Shown here: in pieces, positions 8,974 through 16,097 of the stretch
Layout: every line of letters starts with the position of its first letter
Position numbering within the stretch: the stretch's first letter is position 1
Assembly (NCBI GenBank): GCA_964432975.1
Contig: CAYSPS010000004.1
Location: 1 to 47,620 of the forward strand
Direction: 5' to 3'
From: CAYSPS01 sp964432975
GTDB taxonomy: Bacteria > Babelota > Babeliae > Babelales > UBA12409
Length of the DNA stretch: 47,620 bases
Program-made: the position numbers and the translations under genes
The notes under the pieces: generated by a model
Database searches by the model: none
What the model was told of the DNA's origin: nothing
What the model saw: the letters and a program-made list of their open reading frames with translations, nothing else

Positions 8974-9243
8974 ATGATTCACAAAAAGCATGGGGCGTCA
9001 TTTAAATTGAAAGTAGCACTGCAAGCGATAAAAGGTGAAAAGACAGTAGCTGAACTTTGCAGCGAATTTGGCATAGCCGCAAGTCAGCTATACGCCTGGA
9101 AAAAGCAACTTGAAGAACAAGGTGAACGCATCTTTGCTGATAAGCGAGTGGTTGATCAAAAAAGTGAAATAGATCGACTTCTGCGCATTATAGGCCAGGT
9201 AACGGCTGAGCGCGATTTTTTATCACGTGCGCTCGGACGTTGA
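8974..9243 (+). CDS. IS3-family transposase OrfA
   Basis: The 89-residue product has an HTH_Tnp_1 helix-turn-helix (FKLKVALQAIKGEKTVAELC, then IAASQLYAWKKQL). It is followed by a leucine-zipper-like helix (VDQKSEIDRLLRIIGQVTAE) used for multimerisation in IS3 elements. It begins 100 bases inside the left end and ends with TGA overlapping the orfB frame, as usual for the family. Near its end it carries a T TTT TTA heptamer in the right phase for -1 frameshifting into orfB. OrfA alone normally binds the ends and regulates transposition; the OrfAB fusion is the transposase. OrfA itself looks intact. Confidence 0.9.
   Translation: MIHKKHGASFKLKVALQAIKGEKTVAELCSEFGIAASQLYAWKKQLEEQGERIFADKRVVDQKSEIDRLLRIIGQVTAERDFLSRALGR
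9216..9222 (+). promoter_or_regulatory. Putative -1 programmed frameshift site (T TTT TTA) joining orfA and orfB
   Basis: In the orfA frame the codons are GAT TTT TTA, so the heptamer T TTT TTA has the X XXY YYZ form needed for tandem slippage. Moving back one base enters the orfB frame, which is open from here. A 6-bp complementary pair (GCTCGG at 9230-9235 and CCGAGC at 9267-9272) downstream could form a stimulatory structure. Confidence 0.6.
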
Positions 9244-10134
9244 GCATTGAAAAGCGCAAAATGATAGCCGAGCAAGAGCATACAACAATGAGTATAAAGA
9301 AGTGTTGCGAACTTCTGGATATTACGAGAAGTACGCTGTATTACAAAATCATGCGCACCAATGAAGTGTCGATCATTAATGAGATGCGTGAAATATACGA
9401 GCAGTGGCTACCGTCGTATACATGTAGTGCTTCGACAGCGTGGCATGATTATCAATCGTAAACGCGTGCAACGTCTCATGAAAATTGCTGGCATCAAAGC
9501 TGTTTATTCAGTGCCAAAAACGAGTGTAAACAATCAAGAGCATGTCGTGTATAAATATTTGCTAAAGGATCTTGCCATTACTCGTTCTGACCAGGTTTGG
9601 CAAGTTGATATAACGTACATAAAAATCAGACATGGTTTTGTCTATTTGGTCTGCCTCATTGATGTGTTCAGTCGAAGAATCATGGGCTGGAACCTTTCAA
9701 CATTTCTTGACACAGATTCATGCCAACAGGCGTTGTACAACGCGCTTTTGAATTGCAAACCAGAAATTCTCAACAGTGATCAGGGATGCCAATTTACCAG
9801 CGAAAAATGGATCAGCTGTTTAATCAAAAACGACATTCAGATCAGCATGGACGGAAAGGGACGATGGGCAGATAACGTGCATGTAGAACGCCTGTGGAAG
9901 ACAATCAAGTATGAATCAATATTTCTGCACAGCTTTGACACGGTCCAACAAGCACGCAACACCTTGGCTGAATACATAGAATTTTATAACAACGAGCGTC
10001 CCCACCAGGCATTGAATTACCACACGCCGAGTGTTATTCACGACCTCAACAAGATTCCATCAAAGCAAGATCTTTTCGATAGTTTCATCAATTTAAACCG
10101 AAAGGACAGTTACATGATTCCCAAGTTGGCTTAG
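9240..10134 (+). pseudogene. IS3-family transposase OrfB, broken by an internal frameshift
   Basis: The rve/DDE integrase half of the transposase. The first part, from the TTG at 9240, encodes the HTH_21-like region (SIKKCCELLDITRSTLYYKI) and stops at 9461. The rest continues in another frame from about 9406 with GYRRIHVVLRQRGMIINRKR. It has all three catalytic acids: Asp in WQVDITYI, Asp in LNSDQGCQFTS and Glu in VHVERLWKTIKYE. IS3 proteins normally have about four residues (such as H/Y-P-x-Y) before GYRRI. Here one base is left between CAG (Gln) and GGC (Gly), which fits loss of about 11 bases. The catalytic domain is otherwise uninterrupted, so the damage is recent or an assembly error. 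As read, this copy cannot make full-length transposase. Confidence 0.85.
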
Positions 10135-10173
10135 TTTTTCTGTCTTGACAATTGGGGTCACTTTACAGAATAA

Positions 10174-10203
10174 TTGATTGCACGTAAAAAACAATTATAT
10201 GAT
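10174..10203 (+). promoter_or_regulatory. Possible promoter for the binding-protein-like gene at 10238
   Basis: TTGATT at 10174-10179 and TATGAT at 10198-10203 are 18 bases apart, just outside the right end of the IS and 35 bases before the gene start. The match is moderate only. Confidence 0.3.
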
Positions 10204-10237
10204 AAACAAGACCAAGCAAATATCATGAAAGGACTTT

Positions 10238-11704
10238 ATGCACAAACTATTATACGGCATCCTTGCAATAGCGATTTTCGGAATAACATTAATCATGTGG
10301 CACCGTACTCGCTTTTATGCCGTAGGATTTTTCATGCCCATTGACCGTGGAGCACACACAAAAAACATCTTATTCTTTCGAGGAACCTTGCAGGCATGGC
10401 AACTCGGCATTGCAGATGCACATGCAATAAATAAATTCGAATTTTCACACCAAGAAATTCCTGCAAATATCAACGAATCAATCCCTGTACTCAAAGAAAA
10501 AATTGACAAGTTTTTAAAAGCCCATTCGTGCTGGTGGTGGCGCGATGATCGAATACTTATAATCGCCGGCTTCACGAGTGGGCAGCTCCAAATTGCCCAA
10601 GAAACAGTTAACGCTCACAAACGAAAAATTTTATGTGCAAGCCTAGGATCAACAACACCGCAAGCTGCCAAATGGCCGAATACGCTACAATTGATACATA
10701 ATGATCGTTTTGCAGCGCAAGCAATTACCATGTTTATTCGACGTAAACAATATGATGCAGTCGCCATTTTATACATGAAAAATGACGCATACAGCCAAGG
10801 ATATCATAACGAACTCTCGCATGCATTAAGTGAACAAAATATACCATATACATCAGTTAATTTTACACCGAGCACCATTACGCACAGCATTATAAACTCG
10901 GTTAATCCTTTTTTTAGAAACACAAAAAAACCGGTGCTTATCTTTACAGGATTCAGCCCTGAAATTACCACTGCCGAAAAGGCGCTTGACGCAAAAGCAT
11001 CGATCATCTGCACTGATACATGCCTTGATCTGGGAGATGTTTTCGCGCCAACACGCGAAGCCACTGTTGTACTTCCCGCAACGGTTGATTATACCGTTAA
11101 TACCAGATCAGTTTATGAACGCGTATTTCATCTACTTGAGCAAAAAGATTCATCGTTTGATTACACTGTCTCATACATGATGCCGTTCGTATATGATTTT
11201 GCAAATCAACTTGGCAAAATGATCGTACAGCACTTTGATTTAACCTGGCGCTATTTCGCGGTAAGAATCGATGCCGCAACGCCAGGGGCTGCTCTTATTT
11301 CGACATGGTACACACCACAACACAACGGTCCAGCCCACGGTGGATATTGGTTCATATACACGCACGATCCAAAAACCAAAAATTTTCACACCTATCGCAA
11401 AATGTCACTTGGCAACACCGGAACGCTTGCACAGAGCGCCGCCGCTGCATATCAAATTGGATATTTTTCGTGGGCAGGATTACTTGGCTGGAACATGTAC
11501 CAAAACATTTGGGAAGATCATTACTTACACAAAAAATATCTGGCAACAAAGCTTTCCTACGATAATTATCAAACAGCAAACGGCATAATTAATTGGTCGC
11601 CATCTCACACAAAAATACACCGCGACAAGACAGGAATGTGGAATTTCGCCAGCGATTTACCCGACCAGTACCCGCTTGAAGAGCGAAAATATGAACTTTC
11701 TTAA
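10238..11704 (+). CDS. Membrane-anchored periplasmic-binding-protein-like (type I fold) protein
   Basis: The 488-residue product starts with a hydrophobic helix (residues about 4-20, YGILAIAIFGITLIMWH) that anchors it in the inner membrane or acts as an uncleaved signal. The body looks like a receptor-type ligand-binding fold (periplasmic-binding-protein type I). It has repeated beta-alpha units, a segment FAAQAITMFIRRKQYDAVAI followed by YSQGYHNELSHAL, and VLIFTGFSPEITTAEKAL. These match the order seen in branched-chain amino acid binding proteins and ABC substrate-binding receptors. No ABC permease or ATPase lies next to it, so it may be a sensor or an orphan. A Shine-Dalgarno (GAAAGGA) precedes the ATG. 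The stop codon overlaps the convergent trxB stop by four bases. The fold assignment is moderate; the ligand is unknown. Confidence 0.6.
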   Translation: MHKLLYGILAIAIFGITLIMWHRTRFYAVGFFMPIDRGAHTKNILFFRGTLQAWQLGIADAHAINKFEFSHQEIPANINESIPVLKEKIDKFLKAHSCWWWRDDRILIIAGFTSGQLQIAQETVNAHKRKILCASLGSTTPQAAKWPNTLQLIHNDRFAAQAITMFIRRKQYDAVAILYMKNDAYSQGYHNELSHALSEQNIPYTSVNFTPSTITHSIINSVNPFFRNTKKPVLIFTGFSPEITTAEKALDAKASIICTDTCLDLGDVFAPTREATVVLPATVDYTVNTRSVYERVFHLLEQKDSSFDYTVSYMMPFVYDFANQLGKMIVQHFDLTWRYFAVRIDAATPGAALISTWYTPQHNGPAHGGYWFIYTHDPKTKNFHTYRKMSLGNTGTLAQSAAAAYQIGYFSWAGLLGWNMYQNIWEDHYLHKKYLATKLSYDNYQTANGIINWSPSHTKIHRDKTGMWNFASDLPDQYPLEERKYELS

Positions 11705-12627
11705 CTTTTTTCCAGATACCACTGCGCATCAAGGGCTGCCATGCACCCAGTGGCAGATGCAGTAATTGCCTGGCGATAACGCGTATCGATAACATCGCCG
11801 CAGGCAAAAACGCCAGCGCATGACGTATGAGTTGTCGGTGTTTGTACCCAAATGTGCCCGGTTGGTTCAAGTTTAAGCTGATTGTGCAAAAACTGCGTAT
11901 TGGGTTGTTGACCAATTGCCAAAAAAATTGCGCGCGTTGTCAAGGATTCAGCCTTCCCACTTTTTTTGTCTTTAATCACAACGCCAGTTACGTATTCGCC
12001 ATTACCCGCAATTTCAGTCACAATACTGTTGTAACGTATATCAACATGAGCATGTGCCTCTACTTGCTTGCGCATATCGAGCGAGGCGCTTAATTCATCG
12101 TGTATATGTACAATCGTGATTCGATTTGTGAACCGACTCATAAATAAAGCGTGGTGCATCGCGGTATTACCACCACCAACGATTACAACTGGCAAATCTT
12201 TATAGAGAGCGCCATCACACACCGCACATGTTGTCACACCTTTGCCCCAATATTCCTGCTCGCCAGGACAGTTCAGTTTTTTAGGACCACTGCCAGCGGC
12301 AATAATAAGCGTGCGCGTTAAAAATACTTCATTTTTGTTTGTGTACACACAAAATGGTTGTCGTGTCAGCTCAACTTTAGTCACCAATCCTGTTATTAAT
12401 TGTGCACCACAATGTATTGCATGCTGCGTCAGTTTATTCATAAGCGCTGGCCCAAGAATTTCGATCTCGCCAGGCCAATTTTCAACGCCGCTCGTGCGCA
12501 TTAACTGACCACCCGGTTGACCTCCTTGGATCACCAATGGCTGCAGATCCGCACGACCAGCATAAAGTGCTGCGGTTAAACCAGCAGGGCCGCTGCCCAT
12601 AACGACTACTGAGTGCACATGTTGCAC
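11701..12627 (-). CDS. trxB: Thioredoxin reductase-like flavoprotein with altered NADPH-binding motif
   Basis: A 308-residue FAD disulfide reductase of the low-molecular-weight TrxR type. Visible motifs are the FAD-binding GSGPAG near the N terminus, the redox-active CAVC at residues 134-137, a second dinucleotide motif VVIVGGGNTA, and the C-terminal FAD motif VFACGDVID. In typical enzymes the NADPH 2'-phosphate is held by the HRRxxxR motif. Here the aligned stretch is HIHDELS (174-180), with all three arginines missing. Electron donor use may therefore differ, for example NADH. It ends on the convergent stop of the 10238 gene, and its start is one base from the stop of the upstream trigger factor gene, so the two are probably co-transcribed. 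No thioredoxin gene lies in the window. Family is secure; donor change is inference. Confidence 0.9.
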   Translation of the reverse strand: MQHVHSVVVMGSGPAGLTAALYAGRADLQPLVIQGGQPGGQLMRTSGVENWPGEIEILGPALMNKLTQHAIHCGAQLITGLVTKVELTRQPFCVYTNKNEVFLTRTLIIAAGSGPKKLNCPGEQEYWGKGVTTCAVCDGALYKDLPVVIVGGGNTAMHHALFMSRFTNRITIVHIHDELSASLDMRKQVEAHAHVDIRYNSIVTEIAGNGEYVTGVVIKDKKSGKAESLTTRAIFLAIGQQPNTQFLHNQLKLEPTGHIWVQTPTTHTSCAGVFACGDVIDTRYRQAITASATGCMAALDAQWYLEKS

Positions 12628-12628
12628 G

Positions 12629-13942
12629 TTAACCCCCTTGATTCCTTAACAAGTGACATAACATATAATTGAGCGCTTTTTCATGTATACAATAATATCT
12701 CAATGCATCATGAAAAATCGGAACATCCTCGTCATTTGATTTGACTGCGGGATGGACAAAATAAATAAATTCTTTAGTACGCGCACGTTTGGTAAGATTC
12801 ATATAGAAGCAAATATCATCATCACTTGCTTCAAGATCCTCATGCTCAGCCAACAACAACGTAATAAGACATTCTCTCACCTGTTTATCGGCAAGAGCAC
12901 GTACTTTAGCAGAAAAATCGTGTTGCAACTTATAAATAGCATAATCTGGATTTTGCTGCAGTTCGTCTAAAATAAGTTTTTCCTGACGTAAAATAGCCGA
13001 TTCAGGAATTTCCAATGGATATGTCTTAAGCAATAATGCTAATAATTCTTCAACCATCGATCGCCTGAGGGACATATCATTACGAAATGAATAAACTTCA
13101 ACCATTTTTTGATGCGCTTTACGCTCAGACGACAAGCGAAAGTGCCCCCTGAACGAATCAATGCAAAAATATGCTATTGGCAAAATAGATTTAATTGTAA
13201 TGATATAACTATACGGATTATTCAGTTGGCTACCAAAAAAATCGTTCAACCCTGGACAATCAGTCACAAAGCAATCATTCACCTTTTTACCAATAAAAAG
13301 TGAACGAAAGGGCTCACTTGATTCTTCATCGCTAATTTGAAGCCATAATTTTTCAGAAAAATTCTTTACAAGCACATTATTGCGCACGCCAACAAGCGAA
13401 ACCTCAAAGAGTACCCAATCTCCCGGTACGACCACATTATTTGTGTAATTTTTTTGATTTGTTTTTTCTTGTGTCAAAAAATTTGTCGCCTGCTTATCGA
13501 TATCCTGATAACGCTTGCGCAATGGCGCCTTAAAAAGCAGGCGTTTCCAGTCATGCACTAAAGTTGGCTGCGCGGCCGTAAAAGCAAACGTGTATACGGC
13601 CGGTTTATGTTGTTCAAGAAAAATATTCTCCAAACGCGGTTCACCAATACTCAAAATTCTTTGGCGTGCCAACTGCCGATATACAAAACCGATCACCGCA
13701 TATTTAAGCAAAAATTCCTTGAGATGATTAATGACATTTTCATGATAATATGCATCTAAAAAGTGTATCGGTACTTCTTGCTGATTAAAACCTGCTGTTG
13801 GACCAGCTGCTTTTTGTGCATCAAGTGTGTGCTCATAAAGCGTATCAATAACTGTCGCCGGAATTGTAACATGTAAGGTACCCGTAGGTTGTTGCGATTC
13901 TGATGAAACGTGCAGCTGAAAAAGACTGTCTACACGTGCCAC
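12629..13942 (-). CDS. tig: Trigger factor-like ribosome-associated chaperone
   Basis: A 437-residue protein with the trigger factor layout: N-terminal ribosome-binding domain (about 1-135), a central region where the PPIase domain sits, and a helical C-terminal domain (about 270-437) with SMVEELLALLLKTYPLEIPE, VREC and a late helix. Sequence divergence is strong. The ribosome-docking signature GFRxGKxP appears as GFNQQEVP at 51-58, losing its basic residues. The PPIase domain is also poorly conserved. The start was set at the GTG complementary to 13940-13942. It has a good GGAGG seven bases upstream, whereas the longer open frame runs through tRNA-Leu. It follows tRNA-Lys and tRNA-Leu on the same strand, and trxB follows it after one base. 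Identification rests on overall pattern and length. Confidence 0.8.
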   Translation of the reverse strand: MARVDSLFQLHVSSESQQPTGTLHVTIPATVIDTLYEHTLDAQKAAGPTAGFNQQEVPIHFLDAYYHENVINHLKEFLLKYAVIGFVYRQLARQRILSIGEPRLENIFLEQHKPAVYTFAFTAAQPTLVHDWKRLLFKAPLRKRYQDIDKQATNFLTQEKTNQKNYTNNVVVPGDWVLFEVSLVGVRNNVLVKNFSEKLWLQISDEESSEPFRSLFIGKKVNDCFVTDCPGLNDFFGSQLNNPYSYIITIKSILPIAYFCIDSFRGHFRLSSERKAHQKMVEVYSFRNDMSLRRSMVEELLALLLKTYPLEIPESAILRQEKLILDELQQNPDYAIYKLQHDFSAKVRALADKQVRECLITLLLAEHEDLEASDDDICFYMNLTKRARTKEFIYFVHPAVKSNDEDVPIFHDALRYYCIHEKALNYMLCHLLRNQGG

Positions 13943-13965
13943 ATCAAGGCCTCCGTTTTTATTGC

Positions 13966-14053
13966 TGGTGCAAGAGGAGGGATTTGAACCCACACTCCCT
14001 TTTGGGGAACTGGATCCTAAGTCCAGTGCGTCTACCATTTCCGCCACTCTTGC
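13966..14053 (-). tRNA. tRNA-Leu (anticodon UAG)
   Basis: The 7-bp acceptor stem GCAAGAG/CTCTTGC, discriminator A and an encoded CCA tail are visible. The anticodon stem ACTGG/CCAGT flanks the loop ACTTAGGAT with TAG as anticodon, and there is a long variable arm as expected for leucine. The T arm GTGGGTTCAAATCCC is standard. It lies 13 bases downstream of tRNA-Lys and 23 bases upstream of the trigger factor start on the same strand. Confidence 0.95.
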
Positions 14054-14066
14054 GCAGCCCATTACC

Positions 14067-14142
14067 TGGTGAGCCGCGTTGGAATCGAACCAACAACCTA
14101 CAGATTAAGAGTCTGTTGCTCTACCAATTGAGCTAGCGGCCC
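14067..14142 (-). tRNA. tRNA-Lys (anticodon CUU)
   Basis: The 76 bases include an encoded CCA. The acceptor stem GGGCCGC/GCGGCTC includes one G-T pair; the anticodon stem-loop is ACAGA-CTCTTAA-TCTGT with CTT, and the T loop is GGTTCGATTCC. It is the first RNA gene of a small cluster with tRNA-Leu. Confidence 0.95.
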
Positions 14143-14307
14143 ACGATTCTTTGATCACCATCATACTATGACAGCGAATAAGTTGGAAGGTTTTCTTTTG
14201 TTTGAGTTCTCTCGCGCTTCTTCGATAAAATGTTATATTTAAATTATACCACAAAATTTGCACATTTTATTTAAAGTAAATTATTGGAACTTGCAGTGAA
14301 ATGTACA

Positions 14308-15696
14308 ATGAAACCTGTTATTTTTACGATTTTTTTTATAATGAATACCCAACACATCAACGCGATGATGCCCGATGTCGAAGCGCCACCCGACCAACGC
14401 GCGGCAACACTTGATGGCATTGTAAAGGGTTTTGCAAGTATACAAACTTTTGTCAATTATCATGCACAAAAGGCGCGCAGTGAAAGCACATCAAATTTAT
14501 TCGCAGCCCGTTGGCTTTTAACTTCTTTGATGCACCAAATTACCCCACCATTAATTACACAAGAAAATACCACGCAAATATTAACGAATTTGAGTACACT
14601 CCACAAACTTTTGCAAGATCAGGCTCGCGATCAATTGCGTTATCACAAACTCGCCATTACCATAGATCAGTTGTTGGCAATCATTGGTCAGCACGTGCTC
14701 TTGCTTGAGCAATCGCTGGGCACTCCCGATGCAATCAAACATGCACAAGCTGCATGCACACTTAAAACACAATTTTTTGATTTACTCAGACACCTTCCAC
14801 AGCCTGCAAGAACCGGAATCAGCACTCCCGTACGCGAAGGGATTGCCGGATTGTTGCATATGATCCAACACGAACAGCTTAGTGAAGTAGCTACAAGCGA
14901 CCCTCTGTCACTCAAACCACTGGCAAGCGCAGCGCTCACAACCGGTTTGGCAGTACTTACGCGTTTGCACACGCAGCATGCAGCTCAAAAATCACCGGAA
15001 GCCCTTGCTCAAACAGTACGAGATGAAACAAATGAACAGCCATCAGCACTTACTTGTACATTGCAACAATTAATTGAACTCGTACGCGAAGGTGTAAAAT
15101 ATCTTAACAGCACACCTGAACCAGATGAATCTGCTTCAGAAGCTACAGCGGGCGCTGGGAGCGCTGATCAGCCAACATACATACAACAATTCATGAGCTG
15201 GCTACGCCAATATCAAGATATGAAGTTAGAAGAGTCACGCCTGGCTAAATCTTTGCAATTTTTCGTTTTGCCAGACCGTGGTCCAACGACGCTTTGGTTT
15301 GCAAGAAATTGGGTACCATCTTTTTTTCTTTCCCAAGTTGGTGTGCCTGATGATCTTATCAGCGATTTAAAAGAATCGAAGGTACCCCCTTCAAGCATCG
15401 CCTCTTTGAGCGATCAGGTAGCACGTCAATTTCATATAAGTGAGAAATTACGCGCGTCAATACGCGCCGCAATACCAGGCACGTGTGCGCGCCTGAACTG
15501 GCTGTTAAGCAAAGAATGTATCGATGGTATTCAAGCCACTTATGAGTCTATTGATCCAGCACTTGCCATTGGCGATACCGTCGCTGGCCATGCAGCACTA
15601 GCAGGTGCAGACGATACACGTTTTATCGATTCTTTGCGTTCTTGGGGAGAACAAGAGCTGGCGCTTCGCAACGCGCTCGAAGAACAACACGGTTAA
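14308..15696 (+). CDS. Exported protein of unknown function, helical
   Basis: The 462-residue product has an N-terminal signal peptide (MKPVIFTIFFIMNTQHINAM), probably cleaved near residues 19-21. The mature chain is rich in alanine, glutamine and leucine and appears almost wholly alpha-helical, with a low-complexity acidic linker (PDESASEATAGAGSADQPTY) around residue 285. No known motif was recognised. The start was set at the ATG at 14308 because the eight codons before it (from 14284) would weaken the signal peptide. It stands alone between the divergent tRNA-Lys/Leu cluster and tRNA-Ser. A periplasmic or secreted helical-bundle protein is the best description; a role in host interaction is only a guess from the context of many exported orphans here. 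Confidence 0.65.
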   Translation: MKPVIFTIFFIMNTQHINAMMPDVEAPPDQRAATLDGIVKGFASIQTFVNYHAQKARSESTSNLFAARWLLTSLMHQITPPLITQENTTQILTNLSTLHKLLQDQARDQLRYHKLAITIDQLLAIIGQHVLLLEQSLGTPDAIKHAQAACTLKTQFFDLLRHLPQPARTGISTPVREGIAGLLHMIQHEQLSEVATSDPLSLKPLASAALTTGLAVLTRLHTQHAAQKSPEALAQTVRDETNEQPSALTCTLQQLIELVREGVKYLNSTPEPDESASEATAGAGSADQPTYIQQFMSWLRQYQDMKLEESRLAKSLQFFVLPDRGPTTLWFARNWVPSFFLSQVGVPDDLISDLKESKVPPSSIASLSDQVARQFHISEKLRASIRAAIPGTCARLNWLLSKECIDGIQATYESIDPALAIGDTVAGHAALAGADDTRFIDSLRSWGEQELALRNALEEQHG

Positions 15697-15747
15697 AATC
15701 AGAGTTTTTAAAATCTATATTAAGCACAAATTATCACGATTCCTAGC

Positions 15748-15775
15748 TTGCAATACGCGCCAAAATCACTATTCT
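15748..15775 (+). promoter_or_regulatory. Putative promoter for tRNA-Ser (GCU)
   Basis: TTGCAA at 15748-15753 and TATTCT at 15770-15775 are 16 bases apart, ending 14 bases before the tRNA. The position is right for a tRNA promoter; box quality is moderate. Confidence 0.4.
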
Positions 15776-15789
15776 TAATAATGTCTTTT

Positions 15790-15878
15790 GGAGAGATGGC
15801 TGAGTGGTCTAAAGCACTCGCCTGCTAAGCGAGGGTCACGTTAGTGGCGCGAGGGTTCGAATCCCTCTCTCTCCGCCA
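15790..15878 (+). tRNA. tRNA-Ser (anticodon GCU)
   Basis: The acceptor stem GGAGAGA/TCTCTCC, discriminator G and encoded CCA are present. The anticodon loop in CTCGCCTGCTAAGCGAG gives GCT, and the long variable arm GGTCACGTTAGTGGCGC fits a serine tRNA. The CCA overlaps the left arm of an 11-bp inverted repeat. Confidence 0.95.
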
Positions 15879-15992
15879 GTCTTCGCTCCCATGGAGCTAC
15901 GCCTGGCGCAACCATTTAAAGCGAAGACTGCCCGCCATAGCTTGCAGCAACACAGAAGTTGACATGTGGCTTGTAAATAGCGAAGGCTGGGC
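15877..15992 (+). repeat. Multi-hairpin intergenic element between tRNA-Ser and tRNA-Arg
   Basis: An 11-bp perfect inverted repeat (CAGTCTTCGCT at 15877-15887, AGCGAAGACTG at 15920-15930) is followed directly by a second imperfect pair (GCCCGCC at 15930-15936, GGCTGGGC at 15985-15992). The core words CTTCGCT, GAGCTACG, ATAGCTT and AGCGAAGGC look like a dispersed palindromic repeat, GC-richer than its flanks. It could serve as a processing signal or terminator between the two tRNAs. No second copy was found in this window. Confidence 0.5.
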
Positions 15993-16020
15993 TTGCGGTA
16001 GAAATTTGTGAAATGTTCAT

Positions 16021-16097
16021 GCGCCCATAGCTCAATTGGATAGAGCATTCGACTACGGATCGAAAGGTTGGAGGTTCAAATCCTCCTGGGCGCACCA
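16021..16097 (+). tRNA. tRNA-Arg (anticodon ACG)
   Basis: The 77 bases include an encoded CCA. Acceptor GCGCCCA/TGGGCGC, discriminator A, D arm TAGCTCAATTGGATAGAGC, anticodon stem-loop TTCGA-CTACGGA-TCGAA with ACG (presumably deaminated to ICG), and T loop GGTTCAAATCC are all standard. The last A of CCA is immediately followed by the stop codon of the convergent prfA gene. Confidence 0.95.

Larger units (their letters stand above)
8874..10167 (+). mobile_element. IS3-family insertion sequence (IS2-like ends), damaged
   Basis: About 1.29 kb. The ends are imperfect inverted repeats. The left end reads AGTATAATGACCCCC then GAAATCCAGACAG. The right end, read inward on the minus strand, is TGTAAAGTGACCCCA then ATTGTCAAGACAG. 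The CCCC..GAAT..CCAGACA pattern resembles IS2-group termini. Inside lie orfA, a -1 slippery site and an orfB with an internal frameshift. No clear direct target repeat flanks the ends, so exact borders are uncertain by several bases; degeneration or later change of the flanks would explain this. It separates the small exported gene at 8418-8803 from the gene at 10238. Confidence 0.85.

Noticed and set aside
8860..10175. An 8-base inverted match (AATTATTC) outside the IS ends
   Set aside because: Its distance from each end differs, so it is neither part of the terminal repeats nor a direct target duplication; probably chance in AT-rich DNA.
13943..14062. N-terminal extension of the trigger factor frame
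   Set aside because: It runs through tRNA-Leu; the GTG at 13942 has a proper Shine-Dalgarno and the length then fits the family.
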